The notes under the pieces are model-generated. The model saw nothing but the letters and a program-made list of their open reading frames with translations, had not been told where the DNA came from and did not search any database. Made by a program: the position numbers and the translations under genes. 62,555 nt of DNA from CALEAR01 sp035301485 (lineage in GTDB: Bacteria; Pseudomonadota; Gammaproteobacteria; Pseudomonadales; Alcanivoracaceae), in assembly GCA_035301485.1 (NCBI GenBank), contig DATGUF010000005.1:1-62555 (forward strand), written 5' to 3'. Positions within the stretch are counted from its first letter, which is position 1. Every line of letters starts with the position of its first letter. Below are positions 1 through 8,385 of this stretch, in pieces.

Positions 1-72
1 CCTTCGTCTAGTGGCCTAGGACACCGCCCTTTCACGGCGGTAACAGGGGTTCGAACCCCCTAGGGGACGCCA
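1..72 (+). tRNA. tRNA-Glu (anticodon TTC), 5' end cut by window
   Basis: This is the 3' part of a glutamate tRNA. The anticodon stem pairs 24-28 with 36-40 around a 7-base loop, with anticodon TTC at 31-33. The T-arm carries the GGTTCGAACCCC pattern, the 3' acceptor strand is at 62-68, the discriminator G at 69 and an encoded CCA at 70-72. Only three bases of the 5' acceptor strand are present, so about four bases lie before the window. A terminator follows at 93-127. Confidence 0.95.
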
Positions 73-92
73 TCTTTCCTTAAAAGAGTATT

Positions 93-127
93 AAAAGCTT
101 CAACACTATGTTGAAGCTTTTTTTTTG
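93..127 (+). terminator. Rho-independent terminator after tRNA-Glu
   Basis: A perfect 13-bp stem (93-105 with 109-121) closes a 3-base loop and runs into a continuous T tract, 20 bases after the tRNA CCA end. Confidence 0.9.
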
Positions 128-200
128 TTTGTACGATAATAAGCGCCGAAGCAGAGGCCCGAGAGGTTTGGCCAGCCGCAATGATGGAAGGGAATTAGGT

Positions 201-707
201 ATGAAGAAGTGGTTGTTTAGATTAGTGGTAGTCACTGCCATTGGGTTTTTCTTTGCTGCGCCTTACATTACGGCGCAACAAATGAAACTGGCGGCGCAGG
301 ATTACAACGGCGAGAAGTTGGCCAAGCATGTGGATTTTGAGGCATTACGCAAAAATTTAACGCAGCAAGTGAGTGCGGTGGCGCTTGGCGACAAAAGCAA
401 TAGCGATAACCCTTTATATGCTCTGGGTAGCCAGGTGATTAACGCCACTGTGAAGCCTTTGGTAGATACGTATGTAACCCCAGAAGGGGTGATTGAGTTA
501 ATGACAGGTGCGCAGCCAAAGCTAGGAAAGTTACCAGAGCGGCAGCCGGAAGACCGTGAAGTGCAGGAAATTATGCACGACGTCACCTTGGGTTATGATG
601 ATTTCAACCACTTTAGTATTAGCATTAATAACGACGGCAAAGAGCAGGTGCGATTGGTGTTGCACCGCTATGGTGTGCGTTGGAAATTAGCAGAAATCAT
701 ATTTTAA
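201..707 (+). CDS. DUF2939 family membrane-anchored protein
   Basis: This 168-residue protein of unknown function has one hydrophobic N-terminal segment (about residues 5-25, signal anchor or uncleaved signal) followed by a soluble domain. The stretch AAPYITAQQMKLAAQDYNGE followed by a VDFEALR motif is the pattern I associate with DUF2939, a small periplasm-facing domain common in Proteobacteria. The start at 201 was chosen because the signal-like segment begins there; the open frame runs back to 108, but the added residues are encoded by the terminator and leader after the tRNA. The gene stands alone between two terminators. No catalytic residues are recognisable. Confidence 0.75.
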   Translation: MKKWLFRLVVVTAIGFFFAAPYITAQQMKLAAQDYNGEKLAKHVDFEALRKNLTQQVSAVALGDKSNSDNPLYALGSQVINATVKPLVDTYVTPEGVIELMTGAQPKLGKLPERQPEDREVQEIMHDVTLGYDDFNHFSISINNDGKEQVRLVLHRYGVRWKLAEIIF

Positions 708-731
708 GGCGCACATTGAGTGGCATGGGAT

Positions 732-762
732 AAACGCTAGGCGTAGAGCCTAGCGTTTTTTT
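732..762 (+). terminator. Terminator of the DUF2939 gene
   Basis: A 10-bp stem (732-741 with 749-758) is followed by a T run. It lies between convergent genes and may also help stop the racemase transcript on the other strand. Confidence 0.85.
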
Positions 763-775
763 GTTGAAGCGAAGG

Positions 776-1954
776 CTAGTGGCGCAACACCACGTCGTTA
801 TGTTCGCCCAGTGTAGGGCTAGGGCCGTTCTTAGTGCGTGCGCCTACAAACTTGAAAGGTGACATGATTATAGGCCCGCGGGGACTATCAGCCACCATTT
901 CGCGCGCTATCACTTGTTCATTTTGTAAGGCTTCTTCTAGCGTTAGCACAGCGGAAACGCAGGTTTCTTTGTGTGCAAGGCGTGCTTCCCACTGATCTCT
1001 TGTGCGCGTGAGCAGTATAATTTGCATCAGCCAACGGGCAGGAATCATGAGGCGGCGCAAAGTTTTAGGGCGCTGTGCTAATTTGCCTAATGCACCACCA
1101 TTGTTGGCTGCTGGCGGAGGGGAGTTGCGATTATGTTTGCGTTTGGGTGGCTTGGGCTGGCGCCAAAGAAAGCGCGGCGTTAATTCTTTTAAGAGTGCGA
1201 GAAAAAACTTTGGTTCAAGAGAGCCCACGGCTAAGTATTTTCCATCACGGCAGCGATAAACGTTATAGTTCGCCAAAGCACCAGTGAGCATGTCTTTACC
1301 ACGTGGCTGTGAACTGCCGTGCCGATGATGTGAAGAGAGGGCCATGCTTTGTAACGCCAGTGCACCATCCAACATGCCTATATCAATCCAGCACCCCTTA
1401 CCGCTATTACGTGCTCCCATTATCGCGGCTAAGATGGCGATGGCGCAATTTTGTGCGCCGCCAGCAAGGTCGGCGATTTGCACGTTAGACAAAGCAGGGC
1501 GTTTGCCACCTAGCCCTGTTTGATCTAGCACCCCTGCATAGCCTAAGTAGTTAATGTCGTGGCCTGGGCGCTTTGCATACGGGCCCGTTTGGCCGTAGCC
1601 AGTGAGCGAGGCATACACTAACTTAGGGTTAATCGCTTTCAATGTTTCATAATCGCAACCCAGTTTTTCCATCACACCTGGGCGAAAAGATTCGAGCACT
1701 ACATCTGCTTCTTTGACGAGCTGCTTGAATTTGTCTACATCACTGGCTTGGCGCAAATCTAAGGTGACAGATTTTTTGCCGCGATTAACGATATCGAAAA
1801 TCTCGGGAGAGAGTTCGCGGGCATAATCGCCACCATCTGGCTCTTCTATTTTAATGATGTCAGCACCTAGCTGTGCTAGTGCTAAAGTGCAATAAGGGCC
1901 TGGCAACAAGCGTGATAAGTCAAGCACACGCAAGTTATTGAGCAAAGGGTTCAT
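776..1954 (-). CDS. CaiB/BaiF CoA-transferase family, alpha-methylacyl-CoA racemase type
   Basis: This 392-residue enzyme probably interconverts R and S 2-methylacyl-CoA so that branched acyl chains can enter beta-oxidation. The family III fold is clear from the N-terminal LDLSRLLPGPYCT motif, an ADIIKIEEP strand and NRGKKS. GHDINYLGYAG places His132 and Asp133, and ADLAGG places Asp162, matching the His/Asp catalytic pair of the racemase branch rather than a formyl-CoA transferase. Residues about 264-306 are odd: a basic, proline-rich, low-complexity stretch replaces the helical segment expected after EPKFF, and the family pattern resumes at LLTRTRDQWEARL. It lies 54 bp downstream of fadE on the same strand, which supports a role in acyl-CoA degradation. 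Substrate is inferred. Confidence 0.85.
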   Translation of the reverse strand: MNPLLNNLRVLDLSRLLPGPYCTLALAQLGADIIKIEEPDGGDYARELSPEIFDIVNRGKKSVTLDLRQASDVDKFKQLVKEADVVLESFRPGVMEKLGCDYETLKAINPKLVYASLTGYGQTGPYAKRPGHDINYLGYAGVLDQTGLGGKRPALSNVQIADLAGGAQNCAIAILAAIMGARNSGKGCWIDIGMLDGALALQSMALSSHHRHGSSQPRGKDMLTGALANYNVYRCRDGKYLAVGSLEPKFFLALLKELTPRFLWRQPKPPKRKHNRNSPPPAANNGGALGKLAQRPKTLRRLMIPARWLMQIILLTRTRDQWEARLAHKETCVSAVLTLEEALQNEQVIAREMVADSPRGPIIMSPFKFVGARTKNGPSPTLGEHNDVVLRH

Positions 1955-1972
1955 TTTTATTCTCTAGTTTAG

Positions 1973-1996
1973 AACACCCTTCCGGAGAAGGGTGTT
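1973..1996 (-). terminator. Hairpin between fadE and the racemase gene
   Basis: A perfect 10-bp stem (1973-1982 with 1987-1996) with a 4-base loop lies 13 bases after the fadE stop. The T tract on the minus strand is weak, so this may be a partial terminator or an mRNA 3'-end stabiliser rather than a full stop. Confidence 0.5.
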
Positions 1997-2008
1997 GCAA
2001 TGGGAAAC

Positions 2009-4306
2009 TTAATTAGCAGCTTTATCAAGCGGTGTGGTGGGGGTTTTTAACGCTGTAGCACCACCATATCCTGTGGCGGTTAGGGCAGGGATTCCACCAT
2101 TGCCGTAGTATTCCTCAGGTGTGAACACGTCCACTTCGATCGCACGTAAGCAGGCTTCTTTCGCCTCGTTAAGCAGTGTGAATTGAGTTGAAGTAATCAC
2201 CCCTTTTTGTAGCGCTTCAGCCGCCATGTCTTCTACTTTGCCGCGGCCTAATTGACGACGCTGCTGTGCAGTACGAATAGCTTGGCGAACTGGTTCTGCC
2301 TCAGTGGTTAATTTGAAGGCGTGCAGTAAACGGCCCAAGCCCACTTCTTTGTCATCTGGCAGGTAAACACCACCTACTAAGCGCTTAAATTGCTCATTAT
2401 AGCTTTGTAGAGTAAGAGCAGCTTCATGCGTTAACTCGTCGTTAGGGAGCTTGGCAAGAGGATTAATACCGAGCCATATCCTGCCAACGGTTTTAAGTAG
2501 CCAGCCAGCAGGTCCATCGAAGTTTTCATAAATGCCTTCAAAAGCTTGCTGTATTTGAGTTAACCCATATTCGCCAGCGTATAGCACGAGGGGTAAGTCT
2601 TCCGTTTTACGGCCCTCCGCTTCAAAGCGGCGTAGAGCTGAGACGGTAATGTATATCCAGGCTACAGCATCGGCGTAGCGGCCAGTAAGGTTTCCTCGTG
2701 CTTTTAGTTTGCCACCCAGTAGGAACATAGCGAGGTTAGTGAGCAAACCAAATCGTGTGGTGGCCCAACCTAAGCGGCGATAAATACTCTTGGTTTTAGG
2801 TTCTACATTGGGCACTTTAACGGTGAAGTGCCCGCGGGTAACACCTCGAAATAGAGTCATTACAAAGCCAAAAACGAATTGGCTTAGCCAGCCTAATAGA
2901 TTCTTACGAAATGCCGGAACATCGTTGTTTTCAACTGCTTCCACCACTTTAAAAGCATAGGGATGGCAGCGTGTGGCCCCTTGGCCAAAAATCATCAGTG
3001 TGCGCGTCATAATGTTGGCTCCTTCAACGGTGACACTCACAGAGGAGGAGTTGTAGAGGCGGCCAATGGAGTTGTTCGGACCCTGCATAACGCCATAGCC
3101 TGCACACACATCCATAGCGTCTTTACCAATTTCGCGAGCCATTTCGGTGGAGTATGCCTTCATAATGGCTGACGTAACGGGCGGTTGAATGCCGTTATCC
3201 ACGGCTGAGCATCCAAAGGTGCGTGCGGCATCAAAAGCGTAGGTCATCCCTGCAGCTTTACCCACTTTATGTTCTACCCCTTCCATGCGCCCAATAGGTA
3301 TGCCAAATTGGCTGCGCACCATAGAATAGGCGCCAGCGTTCATGGCGCTGTGCATCACGCCGCAAACTCCTGTGGCAGGTAAGGACACCATGCGGCCGCC
3401 AGCTAAAGCCTCCATCAACATCTTCCAACCCGTTCCTAGTTGATCGATGCCACCGAGGATGTTGCTGACTGGGATCACCACATCGTGGCCCACAATAGGA
3501 CCGTTAGGGAAGTGTTCGCCAATAGGTTGGTGGTGATCGCCGATGTTCAGACCCTCTAGACCTTTCTCTAACAGCACTACCGTGATGCCTGGATGTTCGC
3601 CTTTGCCCAATAAGTTTTCAGGATCGTGAACTCTAACCGCTAAGGAAATGAGATTGGAAATAGGGGCTAGGGTAATAAATCGTTTACGAAAATTTAGTTT
3701 AAAATTAATACTTCCCTGTTCATCTTCAAAGACGACAGCTTCCGCTTTAAGCGAAGCGGCATCAGAGCCTGCTGTAGGTTCTGTTAAACCAAAGCAGGGA
3801 ATGAATTCGCCGGTAGCAAGTTTAGGTAAGTAGTAATTTTTCTGCTCTGTAGTGCCGTATTCACCTAATAACTCCGCGGCGCCTAAAGAGTTGGGGATGA
3901 CCACCATGGCACTGAGTAGGCCAGAATAAGAGCTGACTTTGGCCATGATGACGGATTTTGCCAACGTGGACATGGGCATGCCGCCGTATTCTTTAGCAAT
4001 TTGCATGGCGAAAAAGCCGTTGTTAGCCATGAAATCAAATAACTCTTGAGGAAGCTCTCTAGTGCGAGACATTTCATAGCTGTCTGCCATGCGCAGCAAT
4101 TCTTCTACAGGACCATCGATAAAGGCTTGTTCTTCTGGCGAAATTTTATCGTAATTTTCAGCTAATATGGCTTCAAAATCTATTTTTCCGCCAAAAAATT
4201 GGCCATCAATCCATACGTGCCCAGCTTCTAAGGCTTCACGTTCTGTGTCGGAAATTTGTGGCAGAATTTTATTATCCTGCATCCAGTTCATTAATCTTTT
4301 AAACAT
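2009..4306 (-). CDS. fadE: Acyl-CoA dehydrogenase, FadE type (DUF1974 C-terminal domain)
   Basis: This enzyme of about 765 residues catalyses the first oxidation of fatty acyl-CoA (acyl-CoA to trans-2-enoyl-CoA, FAD-dependent). The acyl-CoA dehydrogenase fold includes CFGLTEPTAGSDAAS (the conserved FAD/substrate loop), FPNGPIVGHDVVIP, and MDVCAGYGVMQGPNN near the active-site Glu region. The C-terminal third, with its LLYAGEYGLTQIQQAFEG-like stretch and leader region, corresponds to DUF1974 found only in the long FadE type; the length is close to that class. Start 4306 was chosen over the longer frame because AAAGGAAAC lies just upstream. It probably heads a unit with the racemase. A PsrA-like palindrome lies 205 bp upstream (4511-4524). 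Confidence 0.95.
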   Translation of the reverse strand: MFKRLMNWMQDNKILPQISDTEREALEAGHVWIDGQFFGGKIDFEAILAENYDKISPEEQAFIDGPVEELLRMADSYEMSRTRELPQELFDFMANNGFFAMQIAKEYGGMPMSTLAKSVIMAKVSSYSGLLSAMVVIPNSLGAAELLGEYGTTEQKNYYLPKLATGEFIPCFGLTEPTAGSDAASLKAEAVVFEDEQGSINFKLNFRKRFITLAPISNLISLAVRVHDPENLLGKGEHPGITVVLLEKGLEGLNIGDHHQPIGEHFPNGPIVGHDVVIPVSNILGGIDQLGTGWKMLMEALAGGRMVSLPATGVCGVMHSAMNAGAYSMVRSQFGIPIGRMEGVEHKVGKAAGMTYAFDAARTFGCSAVDNGIQPPVTSAIMKAYSTEMAREIGKDAMDVCAGYGVMQGPNNSIGRLYNSSSVSVTVEGANIMTRTLMIFGQGATRCHPYAFKVVEAVENNDVPAFRKNLLGWLSQFVFGFVMTLFRGVTRGHFTVKVPNVEPKTKSIYRRLGWATTRFGLLTNLAMFLLGGKLKARGNLTGRYADAVAWIYITVSALRRFEAEGRKTEDLPLVLYAGEYGLTQIQQAFEGIYENFDGPAGWLLKTVGRIWLGINPLAKLPNDELTHEAALTLQSYNEQFKRLVGGVYLPDDKEVGLGRLLHAFKLTTEAEPVRQAIRTAQQRRQLGRGKVEDMAAEALQKGVITSTQFTLLNEAKEACLRAIEVDVFTPEEYYGNGGIPALTATGYGGATALKTPTTPLDKAAN

Positions 4307-4616
4307 AATGTTTCCTTTTGTGCCATTAAGGGCTTTCATTATTCGTGGAACATAGTTGCTGCAAAATGGTAGTAGCTTATAAATAGTTACATTGGCTAAT
4401 ATTACTGTTGTAGAGGTTATTGTAGGGGCTTAGAAAGAGTCGATGATATTTTTTGTAAGTGGCTACAGGTTCATGAGCTAAAAAAAGTGTACCTCTTGAT
4501 ATAGCTGAGTTAAACGTTCGTTTGAATTTTATTGAGCTGAAAAACAACGATGGATATTGTCGAACAAAGAAGCTGTTTTTTTGCTCCTCGCTAATTCTTT
4601 ATGATGGTTTAGTGGG
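4307..4616. other. Intergenic region upstream of fadE
   Basis: 310 bases without a gene between the fadE start and the LysR stop. It is AT-rich and presumably carries the fadE promoter and leader. Apart from the palindrome at 4511-4524, I recognise no RNA gene, small open frame or repeat here. Confidence 0.6.
4511..4524. promoter_or_regulatory. Candidate PsrA-like operator upstream of fadE
   Basis: TAAACGTTCGTTTG has AAAC and GTTT half-sites separated by 4 bases. The reported Pseudomonas PsrA pattern is (G/C)AAAC-N2-4-GTTT(G/C); only the first base departs. PsrA is a TetR-family repressor of fatty-acid oxidation genes released by long-chain fatty acid. Position upstream of fadE fits; binding is inferred. 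Confidence 0.4.
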
Positions 4617-5525
4617 TTAAGAATGGCGAGATGAATGTGTGGATAAGGCGCGGCAGTGCTCCAAAAAAGCGTTGAGTTGTGGCGAAATGGCTTTATCACG
4701 GTGGTGAATAAGATAAAAACGGCGTGTAAGGTAAGGCAGGGTGGTTTTTAGTTCTACTAGCTCGCCGCTACGTAATGAGCTTGCAACAATAGCTCTAGAT
4801 AAGCAGGTAATACCTAGCTTGGCAATGGCTGCCTGTTTTATAGCTTCTGAATTACTAAATTCAACGCTAGGCCGCAGTTGGTGCAGATGCGGAATCAGCA
4901 ATTGTTCCACGGCTTCTTGCGTACCAGAACCATGTTCACGCAACAACCAACGAGCGTTGCGGAGTTTTTCGGCGCTAATCGGTGTTTGTGGAGGCTGATG
5001 CTGAAGAATATCGTCGTCTGGTGCGCATACAATTAACATTTCGTCTTCCAACCAAGGCTCAGCGACGACATCTTCCTCATGGCAAGGGCCCTCGATTAAA
5101 CCTACATCGACATCAAAACGTGCCACTGCCGCAGCAACGTTGGCAGTATTTGCCACCATAATGTGTTCGGGTTTTTGTGTTGTGTTCGTGGATAGCAAGC
5201 GGGGCAGAAGATAAATACCAATGGTAGTGCTAGCGCCTATGCGTAAACCGGCTCCTAGGCCATTTACTGCATTAAATTGTTGTTCGATGGTGTTGGCAGT
5301 ATCAAGCATTTGCCGCGCTTGGGGGAGCAACAAACGTCCATTTTCATTCAGCACCAAGCGTTTACCTACGCGGTCGAACAGTTGTACGCCTAAGATAAGT
5401 TCTAGTTCTTTTAATGCAGCGCTGGTGGCGGATTGCGATAGAGCGATGCTATTTGCTGCAGCAGATGTGCTGCCTTGTAAGGCAATAGCAGTGAAGATGT
5501 GGAGTTGGCGTAAGGTGATTTGCAT
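4617..5525 (-). CDS. LysR-family transcriptional regulator, YeiE-like
   Basis: This 302-residue regulator has an N-terminal winged helix-turn-helix (about residues 3-60: LRQLHIFTAIA, then SQSATSAALKELELILGVQLFDR) and a C-terminal periplasmic-binding-like effector domain (about 90-290). It is divergent from a YeiH-type permease, the same arrangement as yeiE/yeiH in enterobacteria, so it probably regulates that gene and itself from the shared 117-bp region, where an AT-rich inverted repeat lies at 5561-5591. The effector is unknown. Confidence 0.88.
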   Translation of the reverse strand: MQITLRQLHIFTAIALQGSTSAAANSIALSQSATSAALKELELILGVQLFDRVGKRLVLNENGRLLLPQARQMLDTANTIEQQFNAVNGLGAGLRIGASTTIGIYLLPRLLSTNTTQKPEHIMVANTANVAAAVARFDVDVGLIEGPCHEEDVVAEPWLEDEMLIVCAPDDDILQHQPPQTPISAEKLRNARWLLREHGSGTQEAVEQLLIPHLHQLRPSVEFSNSEAIKQAAIAKLGITCLSRAIVASSLRSGELVELKTTLPYLTRRFYLIHHRDKAISPQLNAFLEHCRALSTHSSRHS

Positions 5526-5560
5526 GGTTTTCCTAATAGGTTTAACCGATTTTATCGATT

Positions 5561-5591
5561 GATTATAACTAAATAATTAGTTTTTATAATC
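5561..5591. promoter_or_regulatory. Candidate LysR operator in the divergent region
   Basis: Two nested AT-rich inverted repeats sit between the LysR and yeiH starts: outer arms gattata (5561-5567) and tataatc (5585-5591), inner arms actaa/ttagt around ataa. The T-rich dyad with about 11-base spacing fits LysR sites. Inferred from position and symmetry only. Confidence 0.4.
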
Positions 5592-5642
5592 AGTTTCTTT
5601 TCCTTACACTCGCGGCTCATTGATCAAACAAGGGCCCCCACC

Positions 5643-6740
5643 ATGTTGACAGAATGGAGTACGCGGGTAGAGTTTGCACTACCTTCTTGGCTTCAACTAC
5701 GTTCAAACCTCGCTATTGGTTTGCTTTTATGTGCGAGTATTGCTTTTTTGGCGCAGTGGCTAAGCCAAGCTAGCCTGTTTGCGGCTAATGGGTTGTCTTC
5801 ACTAACACTCGCCATTGTGTTGGGTTTGTTAGTGGGCAACACCGTAATGCCCACCGTTACTACAGCTGTAACACCTGGCGTGAACTATGCCAAGCAATAT
5901 TTGCTGCGCTTGGGCATTATTCTTTATGGGTTCAAACTTACGTTTCAAAGCATAGGGCTAGTGGGCCTCGGCGGGTTGCTCGTGGATGCTACGGTGTTGC
6001 TATCTACTTTCTTTCTTACCGTACTGCTTGGTTGCCGTGTATTTAAGCTTGAAAAAACAACCGCCATGCTTATTGGTATTGGCCATTCCATTTGTGGTGC
6101 TGCTGCTATTATGGCGGCAGAACCTGTTCTTAAAGCTAGGGCAGAGCAGGTGACCATTGCTGTAACTACGATAGTGCTATTTGGAACGCTTGCTATTTTT
6201 GTTTACCCGCAGCTGTACTATTTAAATGCTCATTATGGTTGGCTGCCTCACAACGATGTTGTTTTTGGCTTGTTTACGGGCTCCACGGTGCATGAAGTGG
6301 CACAGGTGGTGGCAGTGGGTGATGCCGTGAGTGCACAAGCCACCGATACGGCGGTTATCGCCAAGATGGTTCGAGTGATGTTGCTAGCTCCTTTTTTGTT
6401 GGTCTTAAGCGTTTGGGTGGCTAAGCAAAGCAACAAAGGGGCGCAAACCATGGGTGCTTTGGTGAAAAGCATACAGGTGCCATGGTTTGCGTTTGTGTTT
6501 ATTGCGGTGGCAGGGTTCAACTCCTTTGGTTGGTTAGCAGAGGACACCTTGGCGCACATTGCCGTAATAGATACGGTGGTGCTGTCCATGGCAATGGCAG
6601 CACTTGGCCTTAGTACAGATGTTCGTGCTTTTCGCCGAGCGGGTTTTAAGCCTTTATTGTTAGCAGCTTTGCTGTTTATTTGGTTGGTGCTAGGAGGAGG
6701 TTTTATTAACTACATAGGCTTGCGCTTGTTTGGTGTTTAA
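5643..6740 (+). CDS. YeiH/UPF0324 family membrane protein, putative sulfate/sulfite exporter
   Basis: This 365-residue integral membrane protein has about ten hydrophobic segments. Family signs are the LTLAIVLGLLVGNT segment near the N-terminus, LGIILYGFKLTFQSI, GIGHSICGAAAIMAAEPV, and FTGSTVHEVAQVVAVG in the second half. The family is widely annotated as a putative sulfate exporter, but the substrate has little experimental support. The gene is monocistronic, divergent from the LysR gene, and ends in a strong terminator at 6745-6787. Confidence 0.88.
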   Translation: MLTEWSTRVEFALPSWLQLRSNLAIGLLLCASIAFLAQWLSQASLFAANGLSSLTLAIVLGLLVGNTVMPTVTTAVTPGVNYAKQYLLRLGIILYGFKLTFQSIGLVGLGGLLVDATVLLSTFFLTVLLGCRVFKLEKTTAMLIGIGHSICGAAAIMAAEPVLKARAEQVTIAVTTIVLFGTLAIFVYPQLYYLNAHYGWLPHNDVVFGLFTGSTVHEVAQVVAVGDAVSAQATDTAVIAKMVRVMLLAPFLLVLSVWVAKQSNKGAQTMGALVKSIQVPWFAFVFIAVAGFNSFGWLAEDTLAHIAVIDTVVLSMAMAALGLSTDVRAFRRAGFKPLLLAALLFIWLVLGGGFINYIGLRLFGV

Positions 6741-6744
6741 TCGT

Positions 6745-6787
6745 ACAAGCAGCTTATTCCGTATGGTAATAAGCTGCTTGTTATATA
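6745..6787 (+). terminator. Terminator of the yeiH-like gene
   Basis: A perfect 14-bp stem (6745-6758 with 6768-6781) closes a 9-base loop and is followed by a T/A-rich tract, four bases after the stop codon. Confidence 0.8.
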
Positions 6788-6861
6788 TTCTTTCCGTTTT
6801 GTAAATGCCCTCTCTATTATGCGGCCCTATTCAGTGACCAATACTTAATTTAGGAGCCCGC

Positions 6862-7314
6862 ATGGCCGTTAATCAATTTCAAGCTACCGCCCAATTACAA
6901 GAGGGCGTTCGTGTAGACGTTCAATCACGTCAGTTTTCCTTAACCCTAGATGAGCCAAAAGAACTAGGTGGTACTGATTTAGGGATGAACCCCGTGGAGG
7001 CTTTATTGGGTTCGCTGGCGGCCTGTCAGGCTATTGTGGCAAGAGTGTATGCGCAAAAGTTTGATGTGCAGCTGGATGACTTCCGCGTGGAAGTGGAAGG
7101 CGACATTGATTTGGATGGTTTTTTTGGATTAGCGGATGTGCGCCCTGGCTATAGCGAAATACGCTACCGCTTCCACATTAGTAGCCCTTCGAGCCAAGCC
7201 AATATTGATGCGCTTATCGCGCACTTACAACAACACTGCCCAGTGGGAGATAGTTTAGCGAAACCCGTTAAGCTCGTACTGAGCGATGTGGTGGTGAATG
7301 AACTTGCGGCCTAA
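6862..7314 (+). CDS. OsmC/Ohr family thiol peroxidase-like protein
   Basis: This 150-residue cytoplasmic protein belongs to the OsmC family, which reduces organic hydroperoxides with a pair of cysteines. Cys55 (in SLAACQAIVARVYA) and Cys126 (in HCPVGDSL) occupy the two expected catalytic positions, and GTDLGMNPVEALLGSLAAC is the usual substrate-side helix. TAGGAGCCCGC supplies a good ribosome site before the ATG. It is monocistronic with a hairpin terminator downstream. The sequence alone does not separate OsmC from the YhfA-like branch. Confidence 0.85.
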   Translation: MAVNQFQATAQLQEGVRVDVQSRQFSLTLDEPKELGGTDLGMNPVEALLGSLAACQAIVARVYAQKFDVQLDDFRVEVEGDIDLDGFFGLADVRPGYSEIRYRFHISSPSSQANIDALIAHLQQHCPVGDSLAKPVKLVLSDVVVNELAA

Positions 7315-7348
7315 TTAAAGGCTCAATACAAATGGAGTTGGACGACGA

Positions 7349-7394
7349 TCACGGCGTAGCCATAAGGATATGGTAGCCGTGACGACTATTTTTT
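7349..7394 (+). terminator. Terminator between osmC-like gene and tag
   Basis: An interrupted stem (tcacggc 7349-7355 with gccgtga 7376-7382; ccata 7360-7364 with tatgg 7369-7373) is followed by six T residues at 7389-7394. It lies between convergent genes. Confidence 0.65.
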
Positions 7395-7410
7395 ATCTAT
7401 AAAGTTGGCG

Positions 7411-8001
7411 CTATTGTGACAGGGGCTGATGCCTAAAGCAGTGGATGAGATGGTCGTTAACCATACCGGTTGCTTGCATAAACGCATACACAATAGTGGG
7501 CCCAATAAATTTAAATCCCGCTTTTTTTAATTGTTTTGCCATGGCGACAGATAATTCTGTTTGCGCAGGAACTTCCTCCATAGAGCGCCATTGATTGACG
7601 ATTGGGGCGCCGCCCACCATGGCCCAAAGCCATTCACTAAAAACGATGTTTTGTTGTTGTAATGCCATGTAGGCGTCTGCATTTTGAAAGATAGCGTTGA
7701 TCTTGAGTTTATTGCGAATAATGTTTTTGTTATTCAGCATGTCGGCAATATAACGTGTGCGCCTCTCAGCTTTAATGGCGGCTAATCTTTCTGGGTCTAA
7801 ATTAAAAAATGCCTGCTTATAATGAGGTTTTTTTCGTAAAATAGTGATCCAATTTAGCCCTGCTTGCTGGCCTTCTAAGACGAGCATGGCGAAAAGACGT
7901 TTATCATCGTATTCAGGCGCTCCCCATACGTTATCGTGATACGCCACATAATCCGGGGAGGTGCCACACCAAGGGCAACGCGTTAACACTTCATCCATCA
8001 T
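7411..8001 (-). CDS. tag: DNA-3-methyladenine glycosylase I
   Basis: This 196-residue base-excision enzyme removes 3-methyladenine from alkylated DNA. The Tag zinc site is present: Cys9 (RCPWC), His22 (YHDNVWG), His184 and Cys188 (DHLIHC). Glu43 in LVLEGQQAGLNW matches the residue that recognises the lesion. AGAAGGAACG precedes the ATG at the right spacing. The small kinase gene lies 9 bp upstream on the same strand, so the two are probably cotranscribed. Confidence 0.95.
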   Translation of the reverse strand: MMDEVLTRCPWCGTSPDYVAYHDNVWGAPEYDDKRLFAMLVLEGQQAGLNWITILRKKPHYKQAFFNLDPERLAAIKAERRTRYIADMLNNKNIIRNKLKINAIFQNADAYMALQQQNIVFSEWLWAMVGGAPIVNQWRSMEEVPAQTELSVAMAKQLKKAGFKFIGPTIVYAFMQATGMVNDHLIHCFRHQPLSQ

Positions 8002-8010
8002 CGTTCCTTC

Positions 8011-8385
8011 TTACCATTCAAAATCTCGGCGCATGCGTTGGATAACTTCCTGCGGCACATTGTGCACGTTACCAAAGTGTGAGCGGCAAATAATGATGTT
8101 GTAGTAGTAGCCAAACTCACGGGCCAGCTTGATATAAGGTGTAACATGCTCACGCAACACAAAGGTGTTGTGTACAGCTACCTCTGTAAAACCCTGCGCT
8201 AAAAAATCGCGGATAGTTTGCAGACAATAGGCATGGGCTTCTGCTAGTTTTTCAGGGTCAAATTCATAGCCGTGTTCTGTTTCAAAATAGTCATCCGCAC
8301 AGGCGTTTGCCTTGGGAGCCAGTTTATTTGCCAAGGTGGTTTTGCCCGAACCTGGCAAGCCTCGAATAATATAAAGTGTTTTCAT
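8011..8385 (-). CDS. Small P-loop kinase-like ATPase
   Basis: This protein of about 124 residues has a Walker A motif directly at the N-terminus (IIRGLPGSGKTTLA) and resembles the AAA_33/polynucleotide-kinase-like P-loop proteins related to the NEDD4-binding protein 2 family. The following ACADDYFE may be the acidic switch of that group. It ends in RMRRDFEW. The start at 8385 puts the beta strand and P-loop at the N-terminus as in the family; an upstream in-frame start would add 17 residues without support. Its position just before tag is suggestive of nucleic-acid work, but the substrate is unknown. Confidence 0.75.
   Translation of the reverse strand: MKTLYIIRGLPGSGKTTLANKLAPKANACADDYFETEHGYEFDPEKLAEAHAYCLQTIRDFLAQGFTEVAVHNTFVLREHVTPYIKLAREFGYYYNIIICRSHFGNVHNVPQEVIQRMRRDFEW

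Noticed and set aside
108..200. N-terminal extension of the DUF2939 frame
   Set aside because: It would be translated from the tRNA terminator and precede the signal segment; the start at 201 fits better.
1002..1488. Open frames on the plus strand inside the racemase gene
   Set aside because: They are antisense to a gene with clear catalytic motifs, lack ribosome sites and match no family.
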